Part shown: piece by piece, positions 17,843 to 25,787 of the stretch | Layout: every line of letters starts with the position of its first letter | Position numbering within the stretch: position 1 is the stretch's first letter | Assembly: GCA_029262005.1 (NCBI GenBank) | Contig: JAJDAG010000154.1 | Coordinates: forward strand, 1 to 35,001 | Reading direction: 5' to 3' | DNA: 35,001 nucleotides | From: Candidatus Zhuqueibacterota bacterium | GTDB lineage: Bacteria; Zhuqueibacterota; Zhuqueibacteria; Oceanimicrobiales; Oceanimicrobiaceae | The notes under the pieces: generated by a model | The model's input: the letters and a program-made list of their open reading frames with translations, nothing else | The model's database searches: none | What the model was told of the DNA's origin: nothing | Position numbers and translations under genes: made by a program

Positions 17843-18008
17843 ATTCCACCTGGCTTTTCTAACTTAAAAAACCGTGCTCAGCCTTGCTCGCTTTGAACAT
17901 CTGCCAGTTCTATTATTTGTATTTCGGACGACAAATTAAAACCAGGCGCCGTTTACAAACAAAATAAAATCTCTTCCGCACCCAAAATCATCAAAATTAT
18001 TTATCTTC

Positions 18009-18027
18009 ACTTGCAGACGCTGCAAGT
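18009..18027. promoter_or_regulatory. perfect inverted repeat before the pilin-like gene
   Basis: ACTTGCAG (18009-18016), ACG, CTGCAAGT (18020-18027) is a perfect 8-bp inverted repeat with a 3-base centre, 47 bp before the GTG start. It could be an operator or an RNA hairpin. Otherwise 17843-18074 is AT-rich and empty. Confidence 0.4.
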
Positions 18028-18074
18028 AAATATTGAATTAGAAAAGTCCGTTGCAATAAGGCAGGAAATCACGA

Positions 18075-18467
18075 GTGGGCTCCCAGCAAATAGTTATCCT
18101 TTTTCTGGCATCAATTATCACAACAACGGCTCTGGTTGTCGGGTTGAATTTGTTCGAGTCAGCCAATAAACAGGCAAATAGAGATAATATCAGAACCGAG
18201 TTGAGTCAACTCATCTCTTATGCACAGGCCTACTATAAAAAGCCCACCCTCCTTGGAGGAGGCGGCGCGACATTCCGCAAGTTTGAAATTCCAGAGTCGT
18301 TTAAAAAGAATGAAAGTGGCCAAATAACCCATATAAGAAAAAATCACTCAAATGACCATATTCACTTTTTGGCAACAGGTAATGAAAAAGGGTTGAACGG
18401 GGTTAAACCAATTAGTATTGAGGTTCGTGTTGAAATTGGAAAAGTGCAGTATATTGAGCACAATTAA
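18075..18467 (+). CDS. pilin-like protein with an N-terminal hydrophobic helix
   Basis: The 130-residue protein starts at a GTG with AGGAAA upstream. Residues 5-25 form a hydrophobic helix (IVILFLASIITTTALVVGLNLF). An amphipathic stretch with ANRDNIRTELSQLISYAQAYYKKPTLLGGGGATF follows. The N-helix plus AQ-x-YY-KP-x-LGGGG-x-F is the layout of a small pilin-like family I know from Calditrichota and Ignavibacteria-like genomes. The classical prepilin cleavage site (G-FTLIE) is missing, so export and processing by a prepilin peptidase is uncertain. It is convergent with the PP2C gene. No pilus machinery is adjacent. Confidence 0.65.
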   Translation: MGSQQIVILFLASIITTTALVVGLNLFESANKQANRDNIRTELSQLISYAQAYYKKPTLLGGGGATFRKFEIPESFKKNESGQITHIRKNHSNDHIHFLATGNEKGLNGVKPISIEVRVEIGKVQYIEHN

Positions 18468-18534
18468 ACGTGTGGAACACAAAATAGCAATTGGGGTGAG
18501 ACATTATGGAGCGCCAGATTGTTTTGTGGGCATT

Positions 18535-19341
18535 TTATTTTAAGATTTTGGAATCCCGGTTTTTTCGGGTCAGGTTAATGGTTTCACGAAGGTCTGGATG
18601 TTCACAGGCAATTATTACAACCACTGCGGTCAGATGATCTTTCGCTCCTTTCGAATAACATGTCTCCTTAAGGGTTAGACAAATTTCCTCCGGATTGTCT
18701 GAGTTTTTCGCCAGATTCTCTTTAATTTCTTCTGCAGAATTGTAATTATAAATCCCATCAGTGCAGAGTAAGAAAATGTCCTTATTCTTGAGGTTCACTT
18801 TTTGTATGTCGGGTTCGACTTGGGCCTCTACGCCTAGCGCCCTGGTTATAACATTGCTATCTTCATAATTATCAATGTCAATTGTGTTTGGGGGCATTCG
18901 ATCGAGAAGCTGTTGCAATTTTGAATGATCCTTTGTGAGTTGCAACAACTCACCATCCCGGAAAAGATAGATTCGACTGTCACCAACATGCGCCAGGACT
19001 AAGGCGTTTCCCCTGATTGTCAGTAAGGCAATGGTGGATGCCATGGACAATTGTTTGTCGTTGGCCAGTCGACAAACTTCGTCATTACCAGTTTTGATTA
19101 GTCTTTTGACCAACTCAATCGGGTTCTGAGCTGTATTGTCCGAATGTGCGCTCTGCACATTTTTTTTAATTGCACGCAAAGCGCCCTGACTGGCTACATC
19201 GCCTGCCTGAGCACCGCCGACGCCATCCGCTACTGCAAACACCGATTCATCCTCTAATACAAGAAAACTGTCCTCATTCACAGCACTTTTAGGGCCCAGG
19301 CCTTTGTCCGTTATGCTGGCATACTCAACTTTAGTATTCAT
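18535..19341 (-). CDS. PP2C-family protein Ser/Thr phosphatase (PstP/Stp-like)
   Basis: ATG19341, preceded by AGGGAAAA, lies inside the last codons of the SEDS gene. It gives 268 residues; a longer frame to 19392 would overlap the SEDS gene further. The metal-binding motifs of bacterial PP2C are present: NEDSFLV (22-28), VADGVGGAQAGDVAS (37-51), HVGDSRIYL and LLCTDGIYNY, with KDHLTAVVV near the end. It dephosphorylates Ser/Thr-phosphorylated proteins. It ends the FHA-FHA-PBP-SEDS-PP2C operon, so likely targets are the FHA proteins and cell-wall factors. No transmembrane segment is seen, unlike mycobacterial PstP. Confidence 0.93.
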   Translation of the reverse strand: MNTKVEYASITDKGLGPKSAVNEDSFLVLEDESVFAVADGVGGAQAGDVASQGALRAIKKNVQSAHSDNTAQNPIELVKRLIKTGNDEVCRLANDKQLSMASTIALLTIRGNALVLAHVGDSRIYLFRDGELLQLTKDHSKLQQLLDRMPPNTIDIDNYEDSNVITRALGVEAQVEPDIQKVNLKNKDIFLLCTDGIYNYNSAEEIKENLAKNSDNPEEICLTLKETCYSKGAKDHLTAVVVIIACEHPDLRETINLTRKNRDSKILK

Positions 19342-20881
19342 GCTTTTCCCTAATGCCGTTTCTGTGAGAAATCCCCATAAGAAAACCAACAATTATGCAC
19401 GAAATTAGAAACGAAAATCCACCACGGCTAATGAAGGGCAACGTGATTCCAGTTAATGGAATCAATTTAATGACCCCGCCGATGTTGACAAACACCTGAA
19501 TCGCGAGCATGGTTGTGAAGCCAAGTCCCAGTAATCGCTCGAAATCCGTAGCAGCCTGAATTGCAACGCGCATTCCAAGTATAAAAAGAAGTAAGTATGA
19601 AAGCACGATCAGCCCTGAGCCGAGAAACCCAATTTCTTCCGCAATGGCAGCATAAACAAAATCTGAGACAACCAAAGGTATGTTGGTTGGATGGCCGAGT
19701 CCCAGGCCGGCGCCTGTCCACCCTCCGGCATTCAAAGCAAAAAATGAATTCATTATCTGATAAACATTATCCCACCAGGCTGAGTCGTGGGGCAGTCTCC
19801 ACACATCGCCCCAGATGACGAAGCGTTGCAGCACATGTGGTGGAATGACACCCTCCAGGAGAAAAATTGACTTTGAAACCAGGATTGTAACCACAATGCC
19901 ACCTATTAAGTAGGCATACTTCCTCGTGACAACAAAAATCATAATAACCACAAGCCCACCGTAAATAATAACCTGGCCAAAATCTTTGAGTAAAACAAAA
20001 AGCAGTTGTGGTGTCAACCAAATTAACGTAAACGGCCCCCAAATCAGCAGCAGGCGCTGCAATTTTTTCCCCTTCACTTTGCGCCTTTCCCGAGTGAAAT
20101 CATCTTTGAATTTGGCAAAAAAACCTGCCAGAAAAATGATAATTGTTATCTTGAAAGCCTCCCATGGCGTCATATTGTAAACAAAACGGCCGCGCGTGCC
20201 AACTTCACTCAGACCGACAAAGAGGAACAACATCAAAACGGTAAATGCCATCCAGAAAAAGGGATTATTAAGAGAGTCGATAAACTGCTGCTTTGTACAC
20301 TTTTTGATGATTATGAATATCGACAGCAACGCCACCAGGTGGGAAATAATGAGACGCGACCAACCCGGGAAACTCTCGAGCAACTCCCGAAAGACTTTTC
20401 CCGACTCGAACGTGTCCACTTTAAAGAGTTGTTTGGCTTCTTCCTGAATTGCACCAATTTCTCTTTCCGCCAACGGCCTGGATTTGGCAATCTCTGCACT
20501 TGTTGAGTCTGTATTCACCGAATCAGTCAAGGCGTTCTTTTGAGCGGCAACTGAGAGCTGTTTGATCAGGGTTTTCTGAAAATCAACATTGATGGCGGAA
20601 CTGATCCTGTATTGCACAACAAACCCAATGCCCGTGAGCAGAGCAACGATTACCAGGATTGAGAAATCACCTTTATAACTCTTTTTCAGAACCGAATACA
20701 CCACAAAGAAAAAAGACATAAGCAGCACATTGCGAATCAAGACAGTCAGGCTGGGATCATAACCCCGTGCGTTACCAGCCAAATAGACCGAGACCATGCC
20801 GAGGATTGCGATAGCAAGCGCAATGCTCAGGCCGACGCCCGGGCTAATTTTCAGTCGAACTGCTGTTTTGGCTGGTTCCAT
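19331..20881 (-). CDS. SEDS-family peptidoglycan glycosyltransferase (RodA/FtsW-like)
   Basis: This 516-residue polytopic membrane protein polymerises lipid II with a partner class B PBP. Conserved SEDS segments near the C-terminus are GHPTNIPLVVSDFVYAAIAEEIGFLG and GVIKLIPLTGITLPFISRGG; canonical members have PFISYGG. Residues about 94-178 form an unusually long hydrophilic insert between early membrane helices. ATG20881 has GGGA upstream; its 5' end overlaps the PBP gene by 38 bp. The PBP gene directly upstream makes a RodA-PbpA type pair, but division versus elongation cannot be decided from the sequence. Confidence 0.92.
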   Translation of the reverse strand: MEPAKTAVRLKISPGVGLSIALAIAILGMVSVYLAGNARGYDPSLTVLIRNVLLMSFFFVVYSVLKKSYKGDFSILVIVALLTGIGFVVQYRISSAINVDFQKTLIKQLSVAAQKNALTDSVNTDSTSAEIAKSRPLAEREIGAIQEEAKQLFKVDTFESGKVFRELLESFPGWSRLIISHLVALLSIFIIIKKCTKQQFIDSLNNPFFWMAFTVLMLFLFVGLSEVGTRGRFVYNMTPWEAFKITIIIFLAGFFAKFKDDFTRERRKVKGKKLQRLLLIWGPFTLIWLTPQLLFVLLKDFGQVIIYGGLVVIMIFVVTRKYAYLIGGIVVTILVSKSIFLLEGVIPPHVLQRFVIWGDVWRLPHDSAWWDNVYQIMNSFFALNAGGWTGAGLGLGHPTNIPLVVSDFVYAAIAEEIGFLGSGLIVLSYLLLFILGMRVAIQAATDFERLLGLGFTTMLAIQVFVNIGGVIKLIPLTGITLPFISRGGFSFLISCIIVGFLMGISHRNGIREKHEY

Positions 20882-22502
20882 CAAAATATCCCAATTCGTG
20901 GGCTCTTAAGTAAATTTCCTTGGCGATCGGTGCCGCTGCTGCGCCCCCATATCCAGCGCCTTCTGCAATGACGGCAATGGCGATTTTCGGATTATCAACA
21001 GGTGCGAAAGATATAAATACTGCGTTGTTAACAATTCTCTTTTCGAATGTACCATCCTCGCGCTTGCGCGGCAGGTTGATTTCAGCAGTGCCTGTCTTGC
21101 CGCCGACTTCAACCTCTTTCATTCTCATCCGCCAGGCTGTGCCGCCGCGCGTCCAGACAACCTCGCGCATCATTTTTCTCACCTTGCGAGCTGTCTCTGC
21201 AGAAATAACCCGGTTCCAGATTGCCGGTTTTTCCTGACGCTCGATTGTCGGTTTCATCAAAACACCATCGTTGGCGATTGTCGAGGCAATCAGGGCAAGT
21301 TGCAGTGGTGTCGCTAACATCTTCTCCTGACCAATGGATGACCAGGCAAGTTCATGCGCATTTTTTGTTGGCGGGAAAGAGCTTTCAAATGCCACAAGAC
21401 TGGCCAGCAACTCAGGGCGGGAAGCGTTCCACTGCACCGGCTGGTTAAAGCCGAACCGTCGGGCTGTTTCGTGCATCAGCGAGTCGCCAACGGTCACACC
21501 CAGTCTGGCAAAGTAAGCATTGCTTGATTTCACCAGCGCACGAGTCATGTCCATCTCCCCATGTCCACGCCAAACCTGTCCTCTTTTGCGGTAACTTGCA
21601 CGCTCGTGATCGAATACTCTTTTGCGGCGCACTCCCGGCGGCTTGTAGCCATCCGCACCAATATGCCAGATGGGATCAAGCCCGTTCTCAATGGCTGCAC
21701 AGGCGACCAGAGCTTTAAATGTTGAACCGGGTGGATAACGTCCCCAAAGAGCGCGATTATACAACCGTTTCCCTTCTTCATCTGTTACAATACGCACCCA
21801 GGCTTTATCCACTGAAACCGAGTCAGGATGAAAACTCGGTGCGCTGATCAAAACCAGAATTTCACCTGTGGCCGGCTCAATGGCAACCACCGCACCTTTG
21901 TTATTGCCAAAAGCCTCGTAGGCTGTCTTTTGCAATTCATAATCCAAAGTCAGGACGATGTCGCTGCCTCTTGGCTGCAGACGGAAATATTTATTGTTTA
22001 GATAGTTATCCTCTTCTTCTTGCGTGGTTCTGGATTGGCCCATCAGTCTTTCAAAATAGTATTTTTCAAGCCCGGATTTGGCCCTTTCAACATCAGAATA
22101 GCCAATTATGTGCGCGGTGGCCTCACCAAGCGGATAGTATCTGTGCGGTAGTTGACCGTCTTCAGCCGTGGTGTATCCGGCAAGGACTTTTGATTCGTCA
22201 TGCGTGCGATCATAGATAGTGCCCTTAATGGTTGTGGCTTCGATTATCCATGGCCGCGGATCGTGCAACTCTTTTGTTTTTTGAAATAGAGCATTGTTAA
22301 TGAATAGTTGCCAATATGCTTGATAGCCAACAAGTATTGAAAATGCGAAAACGAATACCCATAGAACAACAGCCATCTCTTTATGATGTTTGAAAGAGAA
22401 AGTACTTGCGAGAGATTTCAGGGATGGGGACAGTATTCTTAAAACGTAAATTCCGAAAACGGCGACGATGAGGAATTTGGCGATTGTGAGTACGAGCAGC
22501 AT
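20844..22502 (-). CDS. penicillin-binding protein, class B transpeptidase (PbpA/MrdA-like)
   Basis: The 552-residue protein has two N-terminal hydrophobic segments (about 3-22 and 43-63), a short pedestal domain, then the transpeptidase. The motifs are SxxK as Ser260-Thr-Phe-Lys263 in YPPGSTFKAL, SxN as Ser326-Ser-Asn328, and KTG at 469-471 in VGGKTGTAE. It cross-links peptidoglycan on the outer face of the inner membrane with the SEDS partner encoded just downstream. Two membrane segments instead of one are unusual for a class B PBP. It starts 5 bp after the upstream FHA stop. Confidence 0.94.
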   Translation of the reverse strand: MLLVLTIAKFLIVAVFGIYVLRILSPSLKSLASTFSFKHHKEMAVVLWVFVFAFSILVGYQAYWQLFINNALFQKTKELHDPRPWIIEATTIKGTIYDRTHDESKVLAGYTTAEDGQLPHRYYPLGEATAHIIGYSDVERAKSGLEKYYFERLMGQSRTTQEEEDNYLNNKYFRLQPRGSDIVLTLDYELQKTAYEAFGNNKGAVVAIEPATGEILVLISAPSFHPDSVSVDKAWVRIVTDEEGKRLYNRALWGRYPPGSTFKALVACAAIENGLDPIWHIGADGYKPPGVRRKRVFDHERASYRKRGQVWRGHGEMDMTRALVKSSNAYFARLGVTVGDSLMHETARRFGFNQPVQWNASRPELLASLVAFESSFPPTKNAHELAWSSIGQEKMLATPLQLALIASTIANDGVLMKPTIERQEKPAIWNRVISAETARKVRKMMREVVWTRGGTAWRMRMKEVEVGGKTGTAEINLPRKREDGTFEKRIVNNAVFISFAPVDNPKIAIAVIAEGAGYGGAAAAPIAKEIYLRAHELGYFDGTSQNSSSTEN

Positions 22503-22507
22503 TTCGA

Positions 22508-23224
22508 CTACTCTGCGGCAAGGGTTAGGACGATGGGGTCAATCTGGCAAAATTGTATTTTGCTGCCAAACTTCAAGTCCCGGCTACCCTGAATCTGTTC
22601 TTGTTCATCATCGATAAAAGTGCCGTTGGCGCTGCCTTCGTCGACGATGACGATATTGTCCTCTGAAACAAAATAAAGCGTTGCCTGCGTTTTTGAAATG
22701 TTGTCAAAAGGCAAACTAATGTCTGCCGAAGACAGCCGCCCTATTTTGTAAGTGTTACCCGGGGTGAGCGCCCAGTCCATCCCCCTACCTTCCCCGGATA
22801 CAACCTTTAATTGATATTTTGCGGAGGGTGTAATTGAATCCGCTAGCGCATCTTCCGAAGAAAACCAGCAACGAATGTCTGTCTTGCGCTTGGAAAGCGT
22901 TGCCGATGACAAAATATGCAGGCTGACTCGTGGTTGCATCAACTCGTAATCACTGTCGGCAACATAGCGCTGAACCTGGGTGGCCAGCACTTTCTCAAGG
23001 TTCTTCACCGCTTGAGCGTGTGTTATGAAAACCTGATTATTAATCAACACTTCAAAACAATCCGGTGATATGGTTTTGTCCGGGTTGTTCACATCGAGAT
23101 TGCGTTCGATGGCATCGATTAGCTGGCCCATCAGGCGCTCCTTATCCAGTGGATCAATAAACCACCAGAACAGAGAGAAAATAACATTCTTAATGCCTTG
23201 ATCGATTGATTTAATTATGCTCAT
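22508..23224 (-). CDS. FHA-domain protein (FhaB/FhaA-like)
   Basis: The 238-residue cytoplasmic protein has an N-terminal region (1-120) resembling the FhaA-type DUF3662 domain and a C-terminal FHA phosphothreonine-binding domain (about 137-235). FHA landmarks are YKIGR (159-163), NISKTQATL where the usual S-R-x-H is S-K-T-Q (177-180), and GSANGTFI (198-204). The loss of the conserved His may weaken phosphopeptide binding. An amphipathic segment at 10-25 (GIKNVIFSLFWWFID) could touch the membrane. It is second in the leftward cluster, so it probably scaffolds the peptidoglycan enzymes encoded downstream. Confidence 0.85.
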   Translation of the reverse strand: MSIIKSIDQGIKNVIFSLFWWFIDPLDKERLMGQLIDAIERNLDVNNPDKTISPDCFEVLINNQVFITHAQAVKNLEKVLATQVQRYVADSDYELMQPRVSLHILSSATLSKRKTDIRCWFSSEDALADSITPSAKYQLKVVSGEGRGMDWALTPGNTYKIGRLSSADISLPFDNISKTQATLYFVSEDNIVIVDEGSANGTFIDDEQEQIQGSRDLKFGSKIQFCQIDPIVLTLAAE

Positions 23225-23329
23225 GGTCTATTTCGCAATATGTGACAAGTGTCTGAAAAAATATTTATTGCCATCGTGGGCAGGTAAAACAGAACGCAAC
23301 TTCAAAGAAAGACATGGGCTGTGACTTGT

Positions 23330-24172
23330 TTATGCCAGCAGCTTCATGGTGTAATGCATGATCTTTATTTCATCATCGTTGGACAGGGTAGTCTCTTTGT
23401 TCAACTCAAGTTCCTCGCCGTTGAGAAACGTGCCATTGACGCCCAAGGGAAGCAGAATGTACTTTCCCTCCTTTAACTCAATGGTCGCGTGCGAGCGGGA
23501 GATTGAAAAGTCCGAGCTTTCCAGAACAACATCATCCTGAGTGGCTCTGCCGATGGAAATTTTCTCTTTGCTAAATGCCAGCTCTCTTTTCTCATTGCCG
23601 AAATCAACCAGCAGCTTAAACTGCGTTGGCGCTGCAGGTCTCTGAATCACGGTCACTTTTTCATCAGGGTCTACGCTTGCCGGTCTTTCGACTACCGTGG
23701 CTTTCAAATCAACATCCTGTACCGGCGGCCTGACTGGTTCCGGTTTTGTTGGCGGCAAAGGCGCACCCGGTGCCGCTGCCGGGGCTTTTTTCATGCTGCA
23801 CTCTATCCGGAAATCACCGCGCTCAAGGCTTGCATCGGTTTTGACTTCAACAAGGATGTCACGCTTGTTTTGCTCAGGATTAATGCGACGCATCTCCGGG
23901 TAAATTTCCTCTTTAAGCTCATCGCAAAGAACGGTTTCCACCTCCGCGCGCGCCTGGCGATCATATTCACTGAAATGGACACTATAATAGGACGGAATCA
24001 GTATTTTTCTACCGACAACGTCGACATTCTTTTTCATCAGTTCTTTCAGTTTCTTGGAGATGGCTTTGAACGGAATGCGCTCACTCTCTGCGGATTGAGC
24101 TTGGACGGCGCTGTCGTCCTCAAGGTCGGAGATACGGTTCCAGGCGCCTTTGAGTTTATCCTTCAGTCCCAT
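23330..24172 (-). CDS. FHA-domain protein with DUF3662-like N-terminus (FhaA-like)
   Basis: The 280-residue protein begins with an FhaA-type domain (residues 1-130; KKNVDVVGRKILIPSYYSVHFSEYDRQ is close to the DUF3662 core). A Pro-rich linker (131-182) follows, then an FHA domain (183-280) with SIGRA (206-210), SISRSHATI (223-231) and GVNGTFLNG (244-252). All conserved phosphothreonine-binding residues are present. The linker contains two similar sites, ATVVERPA and VTVIQRPA (Thr159 and Thr174), which look like phospho-acceptor motifs for FHA docking. It is the first gene of the cluster and follows a good promoter. Confidence 0.88.
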   Translation of the reverse strand: MGLKDKLKGAWNRISDLEDDSAVQAQSAESERIPFKAISKKLKELMKKNVDVVGRKILIPSYYSVHFSEYDRQARAEVETVLCDELKEEIYPEMRRINPEQNKRDILVEVKTDASLERGDFRIECSMKKAPAAAPGAPLPPTKPEPVRPPVQDVDLKATVVERPASVDPDEKVTVIQRPAAPTQFKLLVDFGNEKRELAFSKEKISIGRATQDDVVLESSDFSISRSHATIELKEGKYILLPLGVNGTFLNGEELELNKETTLSNDDEIKIMHYTMKLLA

Positions 24173-24224
24173 GATAATTACCTTATTAAGTACAAACGAA
24201 TCGATCAGCCGGGTGAGTGCAGTA

Positions 24225-24253
24225 AATATGTTGATTTAGCGGCAATTAGTCAA
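24225..24253 (-). promoter_or_regulatory. promoter of the FHA-PBP-SEDS-PP2C operon
   Basis: On the minus strand TTGACT (24253-24248), a 17-bp spacer and CATATT (24230-24225) lie 53 bp upstream of ATG24172. The -10 is imperfect but spacing and position fit. Confidence 0.5.
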
Positions 24254-24741
24254 GTGATAAGTTGCCATTTCTGCACAAATGAGGCGAAATTACGCACTTT
24301 TCACGCCATATCGCTTTCTGTGCGCGACAATTTCTCTCTGAAGGAATTAACAAAAGCCCTTAACCTCTATGCTGCAGCAGCCACAGAGACACGGAAAGCG
24401 CAGAACAAAAAAAACAAAAGGTTAAAATTTAAGAAACGTGTGCGCGGCCATTGGCTCCTAATATCTTTCTTTGGTCAGAGCAAGTGTTCCAAGTTCTATC
24501 TTCTCAGTGGGCGCTGTGACTCCGGGCAAAATTTATGAATAAAGCAGGCTGACTTTATGACCGAACTGCATAATCCGCCACCATAAAAGGGTTCCGCGTC
24601 GAGCAGCAAAGTTCATCGCCGGCACAAATCACAGATACCGGAGGTCTTTTACGCTGCACGGTTTGCTGCTTAACACCTTTGGCGTGCATTCTTACGCACC
24701 ATACAACATCGCGCCATTTACCCTCCCTGTTTAGTGAAAAC
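24254..24741. other. intergenic stretch without a gene; long-range inverted repeat
   Basis: No credible protein is seen. AGCAGCAAA (24602-24610) and TTTGCTGCT (24662-24670) are perfect 9-bp complements enclosing 51 bases, which could form the basal stem of a structured RNA. The plus-strand frame to 24538 is mostly antisense to the first FHA gene. Confidence 0.4.
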
Positions 24742-24956
24742 CTTTAACCAGGGCACGCTTGTCCGCAAGCAAACATCGAAGGACTTTTTACAGCTCTCAC
24801 ATATCCGTGACGAACGGTAAATAACTTTAACCAACGCACGCTTGACCGCAAGCAAACATCGCAGGACTTTTTACAGCTCTCACATATCCGTGACGAACGG
24901 TAAATAACTTTAACCAAAGCACGCTTGTCCGCAAGCAAACATCGCAGGACTTTGTT
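24742..24956. repeat. 83-bp tandem repeat, about 2.6 copies
   Basis: CTTTAACCA recurs at 24742, 24825 and 24908, an exact 83-bp period. Copies 1 and 2 are complete and nearly identical. The third stops after GCAGGACTTT at about 24956. Each unit includes GCTTGTCCGCAAGC (GACC in copy 2), which can form a short stem, and CATATCCGTGACGAACGG. Short open frames here follow from the repeat and are not genes. Confidence 0.9.
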
Positions 24957-24994
24957 GAATTATTCCTTAATTCTCCGGGTTTGACAGCTACTTG

Positions 24995-25260
24995 TTATGA
25001 AATGTCGTTGCTGCGGCATGGATTCGGGAGCGCTTTGCTGGATTCTCGTTCAGGCCGCCGCAGTTGGTGAGCAGTTATGCTGCATGCATGCCGTTGCCAG
25101 GGCATTTTATTCTGCGCTGTCTGCATACGCTCGCTTCCCGCGCTCGCCGCCTGGCAATGCCGTTCCGTACGCGCCGGCGTCACCGGCAGTGCGGCCCAGG
25201 GAACGCCCACCGAGAACGCCTCACACATGGCCGTTTGCCGGAGACCGTTGCCGCAAGATA
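24995..25260. other. GC-rich block with open frames on both strands, uncertain nature
   Basis: This block is visibly richer in G and C than the AT-rich sequence on both sides. Frames on plus (24997-25293) and minus (24995-25228) stay open but have Cys/Arg/Pro-rich, low-information composition, no ribosome-binding sites and no family match I can name. It may be a decayed mobile element or a dispersed non-coding repeat. Confidence 0.3.
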
Positions 25261-25290
25261 AAATTTTCGTTGATTTTTTTAAGCATTTGT

Positions 25291-25309
25291 TGACTGTTTT
25301 TAACAGTCA
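25291..25309. other. perfect 8-bp hairpin
   Basis: TGACTGTT-TTT-AACAGTCA is a perfect short inverted repeat just after the GC-rich block. It could be an element end or a stem-loop. 25310-25560 shows no gene. Confidence 0.35.
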
Positions 25310-25573
25310 CCGGAATTCCCACTCCTGTCAACCACTTCAGGGTCTTTCCGACTCTGTGAACACGCACGGGAGGTGGCTACCAGATCGCATGGACCCTTGT
25401 TTAAACCAACATGGGAGTGATTGATGCTATACCGGCTCACCTGTTTTTTTCTCTGTTGCCATGTTTCTCCATCCGCTTATTTACGGCAATGCAGAATTGT
25501 CGAATTCCGCGGATTTATAACTTTGAGACAGCCGCTACTTGACTGTCCGCAAGCGTGGGACTGCCTTTAGGCC

Positions 25574-25610
25574 GAAAAAAGGCCGTAAACGCTAGCAAAA
25601 ACGCCTTTTT
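25574..25610. terminator. bidirectional terminator-like hairpin upstream of the CRISPR leader
   Basis: An A tract, GGCCGT, a loop containing GCTAGC, then ACGCC and a T tract (GCCTTTTT) form a stem with T runs on both strands. It would insulate the CRISPR array from the upstream repeat region. Confidence 0.4.
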
Positions 25611-25626
25611 CGGGCCCCAAAAACAG

Positions 25627-25787
25627 GGAGATCATTACAATTGGCTTATCTCACTTAAAATATGGAGGTTAGATGGTGTGAAAAAATCGAATTCGTTAAA
25701 AAGTACTCACAAAAAATGGACTAAAAAAGGAGATCATTACAATGGCCTTTGCAAGGGATTGTTTTTATTGAGCCTGCAAGGGTAGCT
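25627..25787 (+). promoter_or_regulatory. candidate CRISPR leader with a duplicated 15-mer
   Basis: The AT-rich 160 bp directly before the first repeat contains GGAGATCATTACAAT twice (25627-25641 and 25729-25743), 102 bp apart. Both copies follow purines and are followed by T/G-GGC-type bases. Position and composition fit a leader with a repeated integration or regulatory motif. The second copy resembles a ribosome-binding site plus ATG, but it opens only nine codons. Confidence 0.45.

Noticed and set aside
18479-18534. Terminator between the pilin-like gene and the PP2C gene
   Set aside because: No stem followed by a T run could be found in either direction.
23870-24538. 222-residue plus-strand frame
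   Set aside because: Its first half is antisense to the FHA gene, which has clear domain motifs, and the rest has no family features.
24742-24956. Second CRISPR array
   Set aside because: The period is 83 bp and the whole unit is conserved, so there are no variable spacers. It is a plain tandem repeat.
24997-25424. Several overlapping plus and minus frames in the GC-rich block
   Set aside because: Low stop frequency in GC-rich DNA explains them. They have no ribosome-binding sites or recognisable domains.
25741-25770. AAGGAG plus ATG inside the CRISPR leader, a possible leader peptide
   Set aside because: It encodes only nine codons, and the ribosome-binding-like part is one copy of a duplicated motif whose other copy has no ATG.
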